From assembly GCA_019423755.1 (NCBI GenBank), contig JAHZAU010000007.1:33972-97971 (forward strand): a stretch of 64,000 nt of DNA. Reading direction: 5' to 3'. Shown here one piece after another: positions 15,433 to 24,921 of this stretch (positions are counted from its first letter, which is position 1; the number at the start of each line of letters is the position of its first letter). This DNA is from Oscillospiraceae bacterium (GTDB lineage: Bacteria > Bacillota > Clostridia > Oscillospirales > Ruminococcaceae). Under the pieces are notes generated by a model. It had not been told where the DNA came from and did not search any database. It was given only the letters and a program-made list of their open reading frames with translations. A program made the translations under genes and the position numbers.

Positions 15433-16830
15433 ATGAAAAAGTTATTGGCACTGATGTTGGCGGCTGCCATGGCTGTTGGTACCCTGGCTGGCTGCGGAAG
15501 TTCCACCAGCTCTACCACAGAAGAAGCACCGGCTCAGACTCAGGAAGAGGGTCAGGCTGCAGAAGAAGGTGCTTCCGAGACCGCCGCAGAAGGTTCTTAT
15601 GATGACGTTTCCGGCGTAACCGGCGAGATCACCATCTGGACCAACCTGGCACAGGACGAGATGAACACCTACATCGAGACCTTCAACAAATACGTTCCCG
15701 GTGTTAAGGTAAACCTGAGCGTTATGCCTTCCAACGAGTACCGCACCAAGCTGCAGAACGCTTTCCGTACTGGTACCAACGCTCCGGACGTAGCTACCTT
15801 CGAGATCTCCGATTTCGGCAAATACAAAGAGACCGATATCCTGGAGAACCTGTCCGCTGCTCCCTATAACGCAGACGAAATTTCCAAAGATATGGTTCCC
15901 TACGTTGACAAACTGTCCCGCGACGCAGATGGCAACATCATGGGTATGTCCTGGCAGTCCACCCCCGGCGGCTTCTGGTACAAGAAAGCCCTGGCTCGCG
16001 AATACCTCGGCACCGATGATCCCGATGAGCTGCACGAGATGCTCAAAGACTGGGATTCCATCATCGAAGTAGGTAAACAGGTTTACGAGAAATCCGGCGG
16101 CAAGGTTGCTCTGCTGGACGACGTTGAGACCGTAGAGCAGATCTACTCCTCCTACAAAGGTGCTCCCTGGGTAGACGAAAACAACCACATCATCTCCGAT
16201 GAGTTCCTCACCGAAGAGTTCGACCTGATCAAACGCGTCCGCGAAAACAACGTTGACGCCAAATCCGACCAGTGGTCCGCTGGCTGGACCTCCGGTATGT
16301 ACGCACAGGATATGTACATTCTGGTTGGCCTGCCCACCTGGGGCCTGAACACCTGCATCAAACCCGGTATCCCCACCGAAGAGATGGAAAACGCTGCTGA
16401 TACCTGGGGCTACATGGAAGCTCCCATCCCCTATCAGAACGGCGGTACCTGGTACGGTATGTACTCCAAATCCGAAAACAAAGAGGCTGCTTGGGCTTGG
16501 ATCAAGACCATGACCTCCAACGTTGACTGCCAGATGGACGGCCAGGTCAATGTTCTGGGCGACTTCCCCGGCTACATCCCCACCATTGAGCGCGCCATCG
16601 AAGAAGGCCACACCGATATCGTTACCGGTGACCAGCAGTACTTCGCAGACTTCTACGAGACCGCAAAACTGGTTGAGGCTGACCCCATGACCATCTACGA
16701 CAGACAGGCTTGGACCAGCTTCGGCGCCCAGAGAGACCTGCTTGCCAACGGCGACATCACCGTGGAAGAGGCTGTCCAGGGCTTCAAGGAAGATATGAAG
16801 AATATCTATCCTGAAATCGTGATCGACTAA
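15433..16830 (+). CDS. Extracellular solute-binding lipoprotein (second sugar importer)
   Basis: 465 residues. The signal MKKLLALMLAAAMAVGTLAGC ends in the lipobox LAGC, followed by a Ser/Thr/Glu/Ala-rich spacer to about residue 55 and the binding domain (GEITIWTNLAQDEMN). It is a family 1 sugar-binding protein. ATG 15433 has AGGAG eight bases upstream; the in-frame GTG at 15424 lies inside that site. Codon use is strongly biased, consistent with high expression, and a long hairpin follows before the permease genes. Confidence 0.93.
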   Translation: MKKLLALMLAAAMAVGTLAGCGSSTSSTTEEAPAQTQEEGQAAEEGASETAAEGSYDDVSGVTGEITIWTNLAQDEMNTYIETFNKYVPGVKVNLSVMPSNEYRTKLQNAFRTGTNAPDVATFEISDFGKYKETDILENLSAAPYNADEISKDMVPYVDKLSRDADGNIMGMSWQSTPGGFWYKKALAREYLGTDDPDELHEMLKDWDSIIEVGKQVYEKSGGKVALLDDVETVEQIYSSYKGAPWVDENNHIISDEFLTEEFDLIKRVRENNVDAKSDQWSAGWTSGMYAQDMYILVGLPTWGLNTCIKPGIPTEEMENAADTWGYMEAPIPYQNGGTWYGMYSKSENKEAAWAWIKTMTSNVDCQMDGQVNVLGDFPGYIPTIERAIEEGHTDIVTGDQQYFADFYETAKLVEADPMTIYDRQAWTSFGAQRDLLANGDITVEEAVQGFKEDMKNIYPEIVID

Positions 16831-16883
16831 TACCCGGCATCCTGCCGGTCATCCCCTTGACCTACCCCGAATAGAAACAAAGT

Positions 16884-16918
16884 GGCTGCCCGCCCGCATT
16901 TTGTGCGGGCGGGCAGCC
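16884..16918 (+). other. Intercistronic hairpin between binding-protein and permease genes
   Basis: GGCTGCCCGCCCGCA pairs perfectly with TGCGGGCGGGCAGCC (15 pairs) around a five-base loop and has no T-tract. It likely protects the 3' end of the binding-protein message or reduces readthrough to the permeases, as in many binding-protein-dependent operons. Confidence 0.75.
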
Positions 16919-16975
16919 AACTTTCTGCCCCCGCTGCGCCCGGCGCGGCTTTACCGATGAATTGGAGGGAATACC

Positions 16976-17908
16976 ATGGCCAAAAAACCGACTTCTTCAC
17001 CAGCGGTACGGGCCCCAAAACGCGGCAGCCTGGAAAAGAAAAACACCGGTCTGCTTTTCATCCTGCCGTACTTTTTGGTGTTTATGTGCTTCACCCTGTA
17101 CCCGATCCTTTATACCTTTAAGCTGAGCTTCCACTCTTGGGACGGCTTTGGTGACCCCACCTTTGTGGGCCTTGCCAACTACCAGCGTCTGTTTGCTGAC
17201 AAGGTGTTCTTCCAGTCCATCTGGAACACCATCAAGATCGCTCTGATGGCCATGATCCCCCAGATGGTCTTTGGTCTGGTGCTGGCCTTTGTGCTCAACC
17301 AGCATCACCTGAAAGGCAGCAACACCTTCAAGGCGATCTTCTACTTCCCCAACTTGGTTACCGCTGTTTCTCTGGGCGTCCTGTTCAGCTTGCTGTTTGA
17401 CCAGCAGGCCGGCAGCGTCAACAAGCTGCTGCTGGCTCTGAACCTGATTTCGGAGCCCATCGCCTGGAAGATGAGCCCCGGCTTCTGTCAGGGTATCGTG
17501 GCCTTCGTGCTGTTCTGGCAGTACTTTGGTTACTACACCATCATCTTTACCGCCGGCATCAAGGGTATCTCCTACGATATCCTGGAGGCAGCGGAGATCG
17601 ACGGTGCTTCCAAGACCCAGACCTTCTTCCGCATCGTTCTGCCGCTGCTGCGTCCCATTATGACCTACGCCTTCGTGACCTCCATCATCGGCGGTCTGCA
17701 GATCTTCGACCTGCCCTACACCTTCGGCGGAGCTACCGGCGGCGCAGACAAGTCCATCCTCACCATGGTCATGTACATGTACAACATTGCCTTCACCAAC
17801 TATGACTATGGCTACGGCTCGGCGATCTCCTACGGCCTGTTCGTCATCGTGATCGTCTTCTCGCTGGTATTTATGAAGTACACCGCAGGAAAGGAGAGAA
17901 ACTTCTAA
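16976..17908 (+). CDS. Carbohydrate ABC transporter permease, MalF/UgpA type
   Basis: 310 residues. After a basic N-terminus it has six hydrophobic segments, starting TGLLFILPYFLVFMCFTLYP, and the EAA loop DILEAAEIDGASKTQTFF near residue 205. Membrane subunit of the second importer. ATG 16976 follows GGAGGG. It ends one base before the next permease start (TAATATG), implying coupled translation. Confidence 0.93.
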   Translation: MAKKPTSSPAVRAPKRGSLEKKNTGLLFILPYFLVFMCFTLYPILYTFKLSFHSWDGFGDPTFVGLANYQRLFADKVFFQSIWNTIKIALMAMIPQMVFGLVLAFVLNQHHLKGSNTFKAIFYFPNLVTAVSLGVLFSLLFDQQAGSVNKLLLALNLISEPIAWKMSPGFCQGIVAFVLFWQYFGYYTIIFTAGIKGISYDILEAAEIDGASKTQTFFRIVLPLLRPIMTYAFVTSIIGGLQIFDLPYTFGGATGGADKSILTMVMYMYNIAFTNYDYGYGSAISYGLFVIVIVFSLVFMKYTAGKERNF

Positions 17909-17909
17909 T

Positions 17910-18767
17910 ATGATGACTCAGGCTGTTCAGAACCAAAAGTCCAAGCGTCATACCCAGATCGTCAACTTCCTGACCTATTTTGTACTGGTGCTGCTGGCGA
18001 TTCTGTGTATCGTACCCTTCTACAACATGATCATCGGCTCTACCCACGACAACGCGGCTCTTTCCTCCGGCTTCCAGATGCTCCCCGGTAAACAGCTGCT
18101 GTCCAACTATCAGAAGCTGGCCGACAACGTCAACATCTGGAGAGGTATGGCCAACAGTATCTTCATCTCGGTGACCTATACCCTGATCTCCACCTACTTT
18201 GGCGCCCTGACCGCTTACGGCTTTGCTAAGTATAAGTTCCGCTTCAACAAGCAGCTGTTCTGGGTGGTGCTGGCTACCATGATGGTCCCCGCTCAGCTGG
18301 GTATCATCGGCTACTACCAGTTGATGAACACCATGCACCTGCTGGATACCTATGTAGCGCTGCTTATGCCCGCTTTTGCCACCCCGGCTATGGTATTCTG
18401 GAACCGGCAGTACATCGACTCCTATGTTCCCGACGCCCTGATCGAAAGCGCACGCATCGACGGCTGCGGAGAATTTAAGATCTTCAACCGCATCATCCTG
18501 CCCATTATCCTGCCGGGTATCGCTACCCAGGCGATCTTCACCTTCGTTACTTCCTGGAACTCCTTCATGCAGCCTTCCATCCTGCTGTTCTCCCAGGAAA
18601 AATACACCCTGCCCATCCTGGTAGCCCAGATGAAGGGCCTTTATATCCCGGACTACGGCGTCAGCTACCTGGGCGTTACCATGTCGGTGGTGCCGATCCT
18701 CATCGTCTTCTCCCTTTGCTCCCGCCAGATCCTGGAGGGCGCTACCGCCGGTGCGGTCAAGGGTTAA
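17910..18767 (+). CDS. Carbohydrate ABC transporter permease, MalG/UgpE type
   Basis: 285 residues, partner of the preceding permease, with the EAA loop ALIESARIDGCGEFKIFN near residue 180 and the characteristic end EGATAGAVKG. The ribosome binding site (AAAGGAG) lies inside the 3' end of the previous gene. No ATPase gene accompanies the importer here either. Confidence 0.93.
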   Translation: MMTQAVQNQKSKRHTQIVNFLTYFVLVLLAILCIVPFYNMIIGSTHDNAALSSGFQMLPGKQLLSNYQKLADNVNIWRGMANSIFISVTYTLISTYFGALTAYGFAKYKFRFNKQLFWVVLATMMVPAQLGIIGYYQLMNTMHLLDTYVALLMPAFATPAMVFWNRQYIDSYVPDALIESARIDGCGEFKIFNRIILPIILPGIATQAIFTFVTSWNSFMQPSILLFSQEKYTLPILVAQMKGLYIPDYGVSYLGVTMSVVPILIVFSLCSRQILEGATAGAVKG

Positions 18768-18791
18768 TCCCGCAAAGGAGGCATTGCTGCT

Positions 18792-19970
18792 ATGGCTTAT
18801 GATTTTGACACCATCCTCGACCGCCGCGGTACCAACTGCGCCAAGTTCGACGAGATGGACTGGAAATACGGCCCGGGCCTGATGCACCTGGGGGTAGCGG
18901 ATATGGACTTCCGCTCCCCGCAGCCCATTCTGGACGCCTTTTCCCAGGTTATCGAAAAAGGGGTGTTCGGCTACACCGTCCTGCCCCAGAACTATCCGGC
19001 CCTGGTGCGACAGTGGATGCAGCGCCGCTACGACTGCACTATCCAGGAGGACTGGGTACTCTTCAGCCCCCGCATCAATATGGCGGCCAACATGGCGGTG
19101 GAGACCTTCACCCAGCCCGGAGACGGCATCCTGTTGCATACCCCGGCCTATACCGCCCTGCAGGCAGCCATCAGCAAGTATGACCGCCGCACCGTGGAAA
19201 GCCCGCTGGTCTTCCGGGACGGGGAGTACCAGATGGACTTTGAACAGATGGAGCAGCTGTGCGACGAAAGCGTCAAGATGCTCATCTTCTGCAACCCCCA
19301 GAACCCCACCTGCCGCGTCTGGCGGCGGGAGGAGCTGGAGCGGCTGGCAGACTTCTGCCACCGGCACAACCTGCTGGTCATCTCCGACGAGATCCACGGC
19401 GACATCGTCCCCGAGGGTACCCGCCACACCAGCCTGCTTTCCATCAACGAGGATATGAACCAGCGCACCATCCTCTGCAATTCCATCACCAAGACCTTTA
19501 ATGTGCCCGGAGTCATCTTCTCCAACGTTATTATCCCCAACCCCGACATCCGCCGCCGCATGGCCGAGACCATCGACCGCTGGGGCCTGCACAACCCCAC
19601 CATCTTTGCCGCCGCCATGCTGGAACCGGCCTATACCCAGTGCGACGACTGGCTGCGGGAGGTCAACCGCTACATCCGCGCCAACTACGACTTCCTGTCC
19701 CAGTATATCCGCGACTATCTGCCGGGCCTGCGGCTCATGCCTTCGGAGGGTACCTACCTGGCCTGGATCAACACCAGCGGCCTGGCGGTGTCCGAGGAGG
19801 AGCTGGAACGCTTCTTCGTGGAAAAAGCCCGGGTTTCGGTGTACATGGGCTCCCGCTATTCCCAGAGCACAAAGGAGTTTATCCGCATCAACCTGGCCTG
19901 CTCCCGGGACTATCTGGCCCAGGCTCTGGAGCGGATCCGCCAGCAGTGGCATCTGCTGCCGCTTCGTTAG
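18792..19970 (+). CDS. PatB/MalY-type PLP-dependent aminotransferase/beta-lyase
   Basis: 392 residues of fold-type I. It opens with FDTILDRRGTNCAKFDEMDW, the signature start of the MalY/PatB (cystathionine beta-lyase-like) group, has NPQNPTCRVW near residue 172, SDEIHGDIV, and SITKTFNVPG with the PLP-binding Lys near residue 236. Such enzymes split C-S or C-N bonds or transaminate. It sits 24 bases after the importer with its own AAAGGAGG site and before xylulokinase, which is unusual for a plain pentose operon and suggests that the imported compound carries an amino or thio group; that is inference. Confidence 0.87.
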   Translation: MAYDFDTILDRRGTNCAKFDEMDWKYGPGLMHLGVADMDFRSPQPILDAFSQVIEKGVFGYTVLPQNYPALVRQWMQRRYDCTIQEDWVLFSPRINMAANMAVETFTQPGDGILLHTPAYTALQAAISKYDRRTVESPLVFRDGEYQMDFEQMEQLCDESVKMLIFCNPQNPTCRVWRREELERLADFCHRHNLLVISDEIHGDIVPEGTRHTSLLSINEDMNQRTILCNSITKTFNVPGVIFSNVIIPNPDIRRRMAETIDRWGLHNPTIFAAAMLEPAYTQCDDWLREVNRYIRANYDFLSQYIRDYLPGLRLMPSEGTYLAWINTSGLAVSEEELERFFVEKARVSVYMGSRYSQSTKEFIRINLACSRDYLAQALERIRQQWHLLPLR

Positions 19971-20010
19971 CCCCAATCCCCAAGTCTTGCACAAAGAAAA
20001 GAGGACGGTT

Positions 20011-21546
20011 ATGCAGCAATACATTATGGGCATCGACATCGGGACCTCCGGCACCAAAACGGTGCTGTTCACCACCAATGGTGACCCGGTGGCCAGCCAT
20101 ACCGAAGAATATCCCCTGTATCAGCCCCGCAACGGCTGGGCTGAGCAGGACCCCCAGGACTGGTGGAACGCTTCTGTGGAAGGCATCCGCCAGGTTCTCC
20201 AAAAAAGCAAGGCCGACCCGGCCCAGATCTGCGGCATCGGCCTTTCCGGCCAGATGCACGGCCTGGTGATGCTGGATAAGGCCGGGCAGGTGCTGCGCCG
20301 CAGCATCATCTGGTGCGACGGCCGTACCGCCAAAGAGTGCCAGGAGATTACCGAAAAGGTCGGCGCCCAGCGGCTCATCGAGATCACCGCCAACCCGGCG
20401 CTCACCGGTTTCACCGCCGGTAAGATCCTTTGGGTGCGGCACAACGAGCCGGAGATCTACGCCCGCTGCCGCCACATCCTGCTCCCGAAAGACTACATCC
20501 GCTACTGTCTCACCGGAGCGCTGGCTTCTGAAATGTCCGACGCTTCCGGTACAAACCTCCTGGACGTGCCCGGCCGCTGCTGGAGCCAGGAGATCTTAGA
20601 AAAGCTGGAGATCGACCCGGCCTGGATGCCGAAACTTTACGAATCCCCGGAAATCACCGGTACCGTCACTGCCCAGGCAGCAGCCCTCACCGGCCTGGCC
20701 CAGGGGACCCCGGTGGTTGGCGGAGCCGGCGACAATGCCGCTGCCGCAGTCGGCACCGGTGTAGTGGAGGAAGGCAAAGCCTTTACCACCATCGGTACCT
20801 CCGGTGTGGTGTTCGCCCACTCCGACCGGGTGACTATCGACCCGAAGGGCAGGGTACATACCTTCTGCCACGCGGTGCCCGGCTGCTGGACGGTCATGAG
20901 CTGCACCCTGTCCGCCGGACTTTCCCTCAAATGGTTCCGGGACACCTTCTGCACCGCTGAAATGGAAGCGGCAAAGGGAATGGGGGTAGACCCCTACGTC
21001 CTCATGGACCAGCAGGCCGACCGGGTGCCCATCGGCGCCGACCGCCTGCTCTACCTGCCGTATCTCATGGGGGAACGTTCCCCGCTGCTGGACCCGGATG
21101 CCCGCGGTGTGTTCTTCGGGCTTTCGGCCATCCACAACAAATACACCATGCTGCGCGCCGTCATGGAGGGAGTGACCTACTCCCTGCGCCAGTGCCTGGA
21201 TGTCCTGCGGGGCATGGGCGTTGTCTCTACCGAGATGCTGGCCTGCGGCGGCGGTGGTACCAGCCGCGTCTGGCGCCAGATGCTGGCCGATGTTTACGGC
21301 TGCCCGGTGAAGACAGTGGTCTCCAAGGAGGGGCCGGCGCTGGGCGTGGCCATCCTGGCCGGTGTGGGTACCGGCGTTTGGCCCTCGGTGCAGGAAGCCT
21401 GCCGTCAGGTCATCCGCACCAACCCCCAGCAGGACCCCATCCCGGAAAACAGCCGCCGGTACGAAGAAGTTTATCAGATCTACGCGGGCCTGTATCCCGC
21501 GCTCAAGGCGTCCTTCCAGCAGCTTGCCCAGCTGGAGGACAGATAG
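20011..21546 (+). CDS. xylB: Xylulokinase (FGGY family)
   Basis: 511 residues from ATG 20011; the much longer open frame to 19501 is a shadow over the upstream gene. Canonical XylB features are in order: GIDIGTSGTKTVLF (about 5-18), GLSGQMHGLV (about 73-82), NPALTGFTAGKILWVR, LPKDYIRYCLTG, SDASGTNLLDV, AGDNAAAAVG and TIGTSGVVFA for ATP binding. It phosphorylates D-xylulose or a related ketopentose to the 5-phosphate in the cytoplasm. No xylA lies nearby; the fucose-isomerase-like gene two positions downstream could make the ketose. Confidence 0.9.
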   Translation: MQQYIMGIDIGTSGTKTVLFTTNGDPVASHTEEYPLYQPRNGWAEQDPQDWWNASVEGIRQVLQKSKADPAQICGIGLSGQMHGLVMLDKAGQVLRRSIIWCDGRTAKECQEITEKVGAQRLIEITANPALTGFTAGKILWVRHNEPEIYARCRHILLPKDYIRYCLTGALASEMSDASGTNLLDVPGRCWSQEILEKLEIDPAWMPKLYESPEITGTVTAQAAALTGLAQGTPVVGGAGDNAAAAVGTGVVEEGKAFTTIGTSGVVFAHSDRVTIDPKGRVHTFCHAVPGCWTVMSCTLSAGLSLKWFRDTFCTAEMEAAKGMGVDPYVLMDQQADRVPIGADRLLYLPYLMGERSPLLDPDARGVFFGLSAIHNKYTMLRAVMEGVTYSLRQCLDVLRGMGVVSTEMLACGGGGTSRVWRQMLADVYGCPVKTVVSKEGPALGVAILAGVGTGVWPSVQEACRQVIRTNPQQDPIPENSRRYEEVYQIYAGLYPALKASFQQLAQLEDR

Positions 21547-21558
21547 GAGGAAGCCGCT

Positions 21559-22203
21559 ATGGTGATTCGTTCTGTATTTGACCCGGAGTTTGCCCCTTAC
21601 GGCAAGGTGGTGGAGGGGCTGGAGCAGGAAGCCGGCGCTCTGCTGGAGACCCTGCGCGCCATCTCCCCCAAGCCGGAGGACAGCACCATCTATGTGCCCT
21701 CCGATGAAAAGCTGGAAGGCCTGCCTGCCGCCCAGGTGCTGAGCCGCCAGGTGTACGGCGGGATGCCCATCCAGCTTGGCTACTGCAACGGCAGCAACAC
21801 CCGCCTCAACTGCCTGGAATACCACCGCGACAGCGAGATCAACATCCCCGCGGATGATATGATCTTCCTGGTGGCCCGCCAGCAGGACGCAGTCCGGGGT
21901 CATCTGGACACCTCGCGGGTGGAGGCTTTCGCTGCTCCCGCCGGGACGGTGGTAGAACTGTATGCTACCACCCTGCATTACGCCCCCTGCAACGCCAAGG
22001 CAGGGGAGGGCTTCCGGGTACTGGTGGTGCTGCCCCGCGGCACTAACACCGAAAAACTGGAGATCACCCCGAAAAACTGGGAGGACCAGCTGCTGTGGGC
22101 CTGCAACAAGTGGCTCCTGGCACACCCGGACTCCAATGAAGCCGCCCAGGGCGCGTTTGTGGGCCTGAGCGGAGAAAATATCGACCTGAAGGATCAGCTC
22201 TAA
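21559..22203 (+). CDS. DUF4867 family protein, cupin-like
   Basis: 214 residues. The conserved centre MPIQLGYCNGSNTRLNCLEYH and the HRDSEINIPADDMIF stretch match DUF4867 as I recall it, proteins of about 200 residues found beside sugar-isomerase genes in Firmicutes. The pattern of His and Glu residues and beta-rich sequence suggest a cupin fold, possibly a sugar mutarotase or lyxose-isomerase-like enzyme. The gene begins 12 bases after xylB with AGGAGG. Confidence 0.7.
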   Translation: MVIRSVFDPEFAPYGKVVEGLEQEAGALLETLRAISPKPEDSTIYVPSDEKLEGLPAAQVLSRQVYGGMPIQLGYCNGSNTRLNCLEYHRDSEINIPADDMIFLVARQQDAVRGHLDTSRVEAFAAPAGTVVELYATTLHYAPCNAKAGEGFRVLVVLPRGTNTEKLEITPKNWEDQLLWACNKWLLAHPDSNEAAQGAFVGLSGENIDLKDQL

Positions 22204-22241
22204 GTCGCTTTGCGTCTGGATCGAGAAAGGATTGAGATACC

Positions 22242-23726
22242 ATGAAAAACATTCCGCAACTGAAGCTGGGCATCATCTCGGTGAGCCGCAGCTGCTTCCC
22301 CATCACCCTCTCTGAAAAACGCCGCCACGCCGTAGCACAGGCTTACACCAGCGCCTACGGTGAGATCTACGACTGCCCCGTTACCGTGGAAAACGAGCGG
22401 GACGCCAAGGCTGCCGTAGCCGACGTCAAAGCCGCCGGGGTCAACGCTCTGTGCGTCTTCCTGGGCAACTTCGGCCCCGAGACCCCCGAAACCATGATCG
22501 CCAAGCTCTTTGACGGTCCGGTTATGTACGCTGCTGCTGCCGAGGGCGACGGCGACCTGTTTGACGGACGCGGCGACGCCTTCTGCGGCGTGCTCAACTG
22601 CTCCTACAACCTGGGCCTGCGCAACCTGAAGGCCTACATCCCCGAGTATCCGGTGGGCACCGCTTCTCAGGTAGCCGCCATGATTGCCGACTTCGCTCCC
22701 GTAGCTACCGCGCTGCTGGGTCTTGCCAACCTGAAGGTTATCACCTTCGGCCCCCGTCCCAGCGACTTCATGGCCTGCAACGGCCCCATCAAGCCTCTCT
22801 TTGACCTGGGTATCGAGATCGAGGAAAACAGCGAGCTGGATCTGCTGGTTGCCTACAACAAGCACAAAGACGACCCCCGTATCCCCGGCGTCATGGCCGA
22901 GATGGAAGCGGAGCTGGGCCCCAACAACAAGTACGCCGGCGTCCTGCCCCGTCTGGCTCAGTATGAGCTGACCCTGCTGGATTGGGCCGAGGAACACAAA
23001 GGCGCCCGGGAGTATGTCTGCTTCGCCGATAAGTGCTGGCCGGCCTTCCAGACCGAGTTCGGCTTCGTTCCCTGCTATGTCAACAGCCGCCTGACCGCTA
23101 TGGGCATCCCGGTATCCTGTGAGGTGGATATCTTCGGTGCAGTCTCCGAGTACATCGGCACCTGCATCTCCGGCGCTCCGGTGACCCTGCTGGATATCAA
23201 CAACACCGTTCCCGCCTCCATCTACAACGAGGATATCAAAAACCGCTACATCGCCCGCCTGGAGGAGACCTTCATGGGCTTCCACTGCGGCAATACCCCC
23301 ACCTGCCGCCTGAAAAACGGCCACATGGGCTATCAGCTGATTATGAAACGCGACCTGGAGCCCGAGCTTCCGGAACCGGACATCACCCGCGGCACCATGG
23401 AAGGCGACATCAAGGCAGGAGACATCACCTTCTTCCGCCTGCAGGGCACCGCAGAGGGCCAGTTAAAAGCTTACATCGCCCAGGGTGAGGTTCTGGATGT
23501 TCCTACCCGCAGCTTTGGCAGCATCGGCGTCTTCGCTATCCCGGAGATGGACCGCTTCTACCGCCATGTGCTCATCCAGAAGCGCTACCCCCATCACGGC
23601 GCCGTGGCCTTCGGTCACTACGGCAAAGCGCTGTTTGACCTCTTCTCCTACCTGGGTATCCCGGATGTGGCCTACAACCAGCCCAGAAACCTGCCTTACC
23701 CCACCGAGAATCCCTTCGCCCGGTAA
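22242..23726 (+). CDS. L-fucose/L-arabinose isomerase-like protein
   Basis: 494 residues related to the L-fucose isomerase-like superfamily, which uses Mn2+ and Glu/Asp/His ligands to interconvert aldoses and ketoses. Visible are the N-terminal Rossmann-like part (LKLGIISVSRSCFP, then VNALCVFLGNFGPETPE), the middle part VITFGPRPSDFMACNGP, and a C-terminal part with FHCGNTPTCRL and HHGAVAFGHYG. It is the last gene of the operon. With XylB it could form an isomerase-kinase pathway for an uncommon pentose or 6-deoxyhexose. The downstream gap ends in a terminator. Confidence 0.85.
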   Translation: MKNIPQLKLGIISVSRSCFPITLSEKRRHAVAQAYTSAYGEIYDCPVTVENERDAKAAVADVKAAGVNALCVFLGNFGPETPETMIAKLFDGPVMYAAAAEGDGDLFDGRGDAFCGVLNCSYNLGLRNLKAYIPEYPVGTASQVAAMIADFAPVATALLGLANLKVITFGPRPSDFMACNGPIKPLFDLGIEIEENSELDLLVAYNKHKDDPRIPGVMAEMEAELGPNNKYAGVLPRLAQYELTLLDWAEEHKGAREYVCFADKCWPAFQTEFGFVPCYVNSRLTAMGIPVSCEVDIFGAVSEYIGTCISGAPVTLLDINNTVPASIYNEDIKNRYIARLEETFMGFHCGNTPTCRLKNGHMGYQLIMKRDLEPELPEPDITRGTMEGDIKAGDITFFRLQGTAEGQLKAYIAQGEVLDVPTRSFGSIGVFAIPEMDRFYRHVLIQKRYPHHGAVAFGHYGKALFDLFSYLGIPDVAYNQPRNLPYPTENPFAR

Positions 23727-23770
23727 GGCATCAAACGACGATTTCTTCGATCATTTCTCCATAACCACAG

Positions 23771-23803
23771 AAAGCCGCCCCGATCTTTCATCGGGACGGC
23801 TTT
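23771..23803. terminator. Terminator between convergent operons
   Basis: AAAGCCGCCCCGAT pairs with ATCGGGACGGCTTT. The single imperfect pair is a C-A mismatch in the rightward RNA but a G-U wobble in the leftward RNA, so it may work best for the leftward arsenic-type operon. Confidence 0.8.
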
Positions 23804-23825
23804 CTCATGTTTTGGGGGAAGGAAA

Positions 23826-24839
23826 TTAAACAAACAGCGGCTGTGCCAGGTTAAAGAGCAGGCCGATGAGCACGATGCCCGCTGCCACGATGCCCACAAA
23901 AAAGCCCAGCAGCTTGGGACGGATGGCCTTGCGCAGCATGATCATCGAGGGCAGGGAAAGGGCGGTCACCGCCATCATGAAGGAGAGGATGGTGCCCAGA
24001 CCGGCGCCCTTGGCAAAGAGGCTTTCCGCCACCGGGATGGTGCCGAAGATGTCGGCGTACATGGGCACGCCCACGGCGGTGGCCAGCACCACCGAGAAGG
24101 GATTGTCGTTGCCCAGCAGCTGCTCTACCCAGGCCTGGGGGATGAAGTTGTGGATCACCGCGCCGATGGAAACGCCCAGCAGCACGTAGGGGAAGACCTT
24201 CTTCACGGTGGCCTGTACCTGGTTGGCGGCGTAGCTCAGGCGGTCGCGGCGGGTCAGGTCGGGGAGGGTGATGTCCACCGGGCCGGCCTGGAGGATGAAG
24301 GACTCGATCTCGTTTTCCATGTGCAGCGCCTGGATCAGGCAGCCGCCGGCCACCGCCAGTACCAATCCAACCACTACATAGGCTACCGCAATAGGCAGGC
24401 CGAAGATGCTGGTCAGCAGCACCAGGGAGCCCAGGTCCACCAGTGGGGAGGAGATGAGGAAGGAGAAGGTCACTCCGGTGGGGAGCCCGGCGCTGGTGAA
24501 GCCCATGAACAGCGGGATGGAGGAGCAGGAACAGAAGGGGGTCACGGTGCCCAGCAGGGCGGAAAGGATGTTGGCCCAGATGCCGTGGAAGCGTCCGAGG
24601 ATGCGCTTGGTGCGCTCCGGGGGGAAGTAGCTTTGGATGTAGGAGATAACGAAGATCAGCACCGAAAGCAGGATGAGGATCTTGATGGTATCGTAGAAGA
24701 AGAACTGCAGCACCGAAAACAGCCTGCCCTCCGGGGCGAGGCCCGCGCTTTCTAAAAGCCAGGACACCAGGTCGCTGAGCCACCGCATCCGCAGCAGCTG
24801 ATCCTCGATAAAGTCCCAAATAAACATGGTTTCACACAC
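23826..24839 (-). CDS. ArsP/DUF318-type permease
   Basis: 337 residues with about eight membrane segments. The family core is clear: TPFCSCSSIPLFMGF near residue 100 with its Cys-Ser-Cys-Ser cluster, SFLISSPLVDLGS, and in the second half GVPMYADIFGTIP. ArsP and related permeases export trivalent organoarsenicals or other metalloid thiols. It is the third gene of a leftward operon with a thioredoxin-like peptide and an ArsR-fused GTPase, a context that supports metal or metalloid efflux. A small 9-pair hairpin lies between it and the upstream gene (24890-24911). Confidence 0.85.
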   Translation of the reverse strand: MCETMFIWDFIEDQLLRMRWLSDLVSWLLESAGLAPEGRLFSVLQFFFYDTIKILILLSVLIFVISYIQSYFPPERTKRILGRFHGIWANILSALLGTVTPFCSCSSIPLFMGFTSAGLPTGVTFSFLISSPLVDLGSLVLLTSIFGLPIAVAYVVVGLVLAVAGGCLIQALHMENEIESFILQAGPVDITLPDLTRRDRLSYAANQVQATVKKVFPYVLLGVSIGAVIHNFIPQAWVEQLLGNDNPFSVVLATAVGVPMYADIFGTIPVAESLFAKGAGLGTILSFMMAVTALSLPSMIMLRKAIRPKLLGFFVGIVAAGIVLIGLLFNLAQPLFV

Positions 24840-24921
24840 CTTTGCAGCAATTATAAATTGATGTTTTTCGATATTTTGACCAATGGGGGACGCTGCATTG
24901 CTGCAGCGTCCGGGGAAGAGA

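Noticed and set aside
19501..20010. A 170-codon N-terminal extension of xylulokinase
   Set aside because: It overlaps the end of the upstream PLP-enzyme gene in another frame; MQQYIMGIDIGTSGTK at 20011 is the family start.
24890..24911. Terminator between the mini-thioredoxin and ArsP-type permease genes
   Set aside because: The hairpin has no T-tract in the leftward direction and lies within a likely operon; at most an RNA stability element.
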